Shown: positions 62,378-64,000 of the stretch, one piece after another
Layout of the letters: every line of letters begins with the position of its first letter
How positions within the stretch are numbered: position 1 is the stretch's first letter
Origin: Streptomyces sp. MMBL 11-1
GTDB lineage: Bacteria; Actinomycetota; Actinomycetes; Streptomycetales; Streptomycetaceae
DNA length: 64,000 nt
Assembly (NCBI RefSeq): GCF_028622875.1
Contig: NZ_CP117709.1
Location: forward strand, 3,661,001-3,725,000
Reading direction: 5' to 3'
Made by a program: the position numbers and the translations under genes
The notes under the pieces: generated by a model
Told to the model about the DNA's origin: nothing
The model's database searches: none
What the model saw: the letters and a program-made list of their open reading frames with translations, nothing else

Positions 62378-64000
62378 GTGGACTTCGTGAGCTTGCTGGG
62401 CCGATTCAAGGACGTCAGCGAAGAGCCAGACGGCGGGTATCTGGCCGCGTGTCCGGCGCACAACGACTCGCGTCCGTCGCTCCGGATATGGCGGGGGGAC
62501 GACGACAAGGTTCGCCTGTCGTGCCGCGCCGGATGCAAGACGGAGCGCGTGAAGGATGCCGCCGGGCTTGCCTGGGCTGACCTGTTCGACGTGACCGGCG
62601 ACGGCATGACCGTGCCGAAGGAAAAGCCGAAGATGGTTGGTGCCGGGTCGGTTGCGGCGCTCCGCATGTGGTTGACGTCGCTGCCCCTGGGGGATGGCAC
62701 GTACGCTGCTGACCGGTTCGGCATCAACCCAACTGAGGCTGAGCGCCTGGGACTTCGCTTCTCGGCTCCGTATACGGGTGACCGACTCGACTATGACGGG
62801 CCCGACTTCGTGTCGCTGAGCTTCGCGCGGTACCCCCGGCTTGTCGTGCCGCTGAACGGTTTCGACGGTGTGACCCGTGGCGCTCAGGGGCGTGACCTCA
62901 GCGGCAAGTGCCCGGGGCGTTGGCTGAGCCTGAGCAACCCGGAAGGGCAGCGCTGGGCCCCGTACGGCGTGTTCCGTGGCGAGTCCGGTTACGGGGTTAT
63001 CCTGCTCACTGAGGGGCCCGGAGACGCGCTTACAGCGGTTTCGGTCGGGTACGACGCCGTTGCCGTTCGGGGCGCTTCTCTCGTCAACAACCCTGAGCTT
63101 GTGGCCGAGTTGGCCGAAGGGCTTCGCGGCTATCAGGTGATCGTGTGCGGTGACAGCGACACGGCCGGCCAGGGGTTCACGCTGCGCCTTTCCGAAGGGC
63201 TTGCCGCGCACGGCATCGACACGTACGCGCTGAACACCCAGGGCGACGACCTTACGGATTGGCGCGAGTCGAACCCGGCGGCGTTCCCATCCGCTCTTCA
63301 CGCTGCGGTCAAGTCGGCTCGACCGGTCAAGGATCGCGTCCAGGTCGAGGCGGAGCACCGTAAGGCGGAAGTCGCGCACCGTACCGGCGCTGTCCAGGTG
63401 TCGAGTGATCAGGGCACCGAAGCGGCGCGCATCCTGGGCGAGTTGGTCAACACGTACGGCGAAGACGCTGACGCGATGAACGCCTATGCGTTGGTTGCGT
63501 GGACTGACGGCAGGATCAAGTACGCCCCGGGACTGGGGTACTTCGTGTGGGACGGTACGACGTGGATGAAGAGCGCTACGCGCGTGCGTCAGGAGATTCA
63601 CGCCATGGGCGCGGCTCTTGTGCTCACCGGGTACACGAAGGAAGCGCGCGGCTTCACCATGACGTCGAAGATCAACAACCTTCTGGAAGAGCTGCGCAGC
63701 GTGCCCAGCGTGTACGTGGACGCTGAGGAATTCGACGCGAAGCCGTACCTGTTGAGCTTCACGAACGGCGTTGTGGACCTTCGCACGGGGAAGCTCCGCG
63801 CGCACGATAAAGCCGACATGCTGACCGTGACGCTGCCGATCGAATACGACCCCAACGCCCAGGCTCCGCGATGGGAACAGTTCATCACGGAGATTTTCCC
63901 GGGCAACGCCGATCTTGTGGATTACGTACAGCGGCTTGTCGGGTACGGCATTACCGGCAACACGAGTGAGCAGTGTTTTGCCGTTCTGTGGGGCAAGGGT
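62378..64000 (+). CDS. Phage primase/helicase (P4-type), 3' end missing
   Basis: The open frame runs from GTG 62378 off the window. It starts with MDFVSLLGRFKDVSEEPDGG, a zinc-ribbon (CPAHNDSRPSL ... CRAGCKTE), then a Toprim domain (ILLTEGPGDALTAVSVGYDA and VCGDSDTAGQGF), and ends where the SF3 helicase Walker A begins (VLWGKG). Such proteins prime and unwind phage DNA, as gp9a does in phiC31. It is part of the early operon. Confidence 0.9.
   Translation, partial: MDFVSLLGRFKDVSEEPDGGYLAACPAHNDSRPSLRIWRGDDDKVRLSCRAGCKTERVKDAAGLAWADLFDVTGDGMTVPKEKPKMVGAGSVAALRMWLTSLPLGDGTYAADRFGINPTEAERLGLRFSAPYTGDRLDYDGPDFVSLSFARYPRLVVPLNGFDGVTRGAQGRDLSGKCPGRWLSLSNPEGQRWAPYGVFRGESGYGVILLTEGPGDALTAVSVGYDAVAVRGASLVNNPELVAELAEGLRGYQVIVCGDSDTAGQGFTLRLSEGLAAHGIDTYALNTQGDDLTDWRESNPAAFPSALHAAVKSARPVKDRVQVEAEHRKAEVAHRTGAVQVSSDQGTEAARILGELVNTYGEDADAMNAYALVAWTDGRIKYAPGLGYFVWDGTTWMKSATRVRQEIHAMGAALVLTGYTKEARGFTMTSKINNLLEELRSVPSVYVDAEEFDAKPYLLSFTNGVVDLRTGKLRAHDKADMLTVTLPIEYDPNAQAPRWEQFITEIFPGNADLVDYVQRLVGYGITGNTSEQCFAVLWGKG

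Larger units (their letters stand above)
35152..64000 (+). mobile_element. phiC31-type prophage, left 28.8 kb (incomplete at the right edge)
   Basis: A continuous block of genes on the plus strand, from the integrase beside attL, through an HK97-type packaging, head and tail module and lysis genes, to early replication genes. Codon use is less GC-biased than in the host genes. Cos-like region, terminase, capsid, tail and primase are all open, so nothing in the visible part argues that it is defective. The repressor gene and attR are not visible. Confidence 0.95.

Noticed and set aside
35152..64000. A phage-borne defence or toxin system.
   Set aside because: All visible genes are on one strand and fit phage structure, lysis or early replication; no toxin-antitoxin pair, restriction-modification or Abi family could be recognised.

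Overview
The window is chromosomal DNA of a high-GC actinomycete, almost certainly Streptomyces, into which a phiC31-type temperate phage has integrated. Support for Streptomyces: very GC-rich genes with strong third-position bias, two ParB sites of the actinomycete type (core GTTTCACGTGAAAC at 18701 and 28822), a MerR-PP2C fusion, a SpoIIE/GAF/HATPase phosphatase, and a pirin-like gene that carries the phiC31-type attB. Nothing here identifies the species.

Host segment, 1-35151. Left to right: a DNA-repair-type AAA ATPase cut by the window edge; an RCK/TrkA-N membrane protein; trpS behind a Trp-codon attenuator; a small membrane protein; a flavin monooxygenase/FMN reductase pair; a universal stress protein; a very large regulator-like ATPase; a MerR-PP2C fusion; a two-gene drug-type ABC exporter; a flavodoxin-like reductase; two divergent membrane proteins; parS; an S4 RNA-binding protein; a Tat-exported PhoX phosphatase behind a PHO box; a vWA protein with a long Ala/Glu/Pro tract; a two-component system; metG; a Uma2-family protein; an L,D-transpeptidase; a second parS; aspS; a SpoIIE-type phosphatase; an AI-2E family permease; and the pirin gene, cut by the prophage. 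The two parS sites suggest proximity to oriC.

Prophage, 35152 to beyond 64000. The left junction is a B-P' hybrid (attL) with TT at 35150-35151. The serine integrase follows. Next come a non-coding block with a long inverted repeat, tRNA-Lys(CUU), a small membrane protein, an HNH nuclease next to the likely cos region, small terminase, a second tRNA whose anticodon reads UCA, and then an HK97-like head and tail module: large terminase, portal, protease, capsid, connectors, tail tube, frameshifted chaperones, tape measure, tail tip and collagen-like fibre. Lysis genes follow (CHAP-type endolysin, a 57-residue holin candidate). The early region, from 54.9 kb, holds a dNMP kinase, Cys-rich unknown proteins, a RecB-like nuclease, a gp3-type recombination directionality factor, a string of small unknown genes, a second HNH protein, and a primase/helicase cut by the right edge. 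The right attachment site and the repressor gene are not in the window.

Control signals in the prophage form three families: seven copies of a palindrome close to CCTACTCGCGTGAGTAGG, mostly beside terminators; seven copies of a box GTCACCGACTCCCTT upstream of genes; and two related ~140-bp modules (37132 and 58467) in which a perfect 13-14 bp inverted repeat encloses an AT-richer core and is followed by the box. The most unusual finding is the UCA-anticodon tRNA between the terminase genes. It overlaps the UGA stop of the small subunit, and only UGA stops separate the two terminase reading frames.
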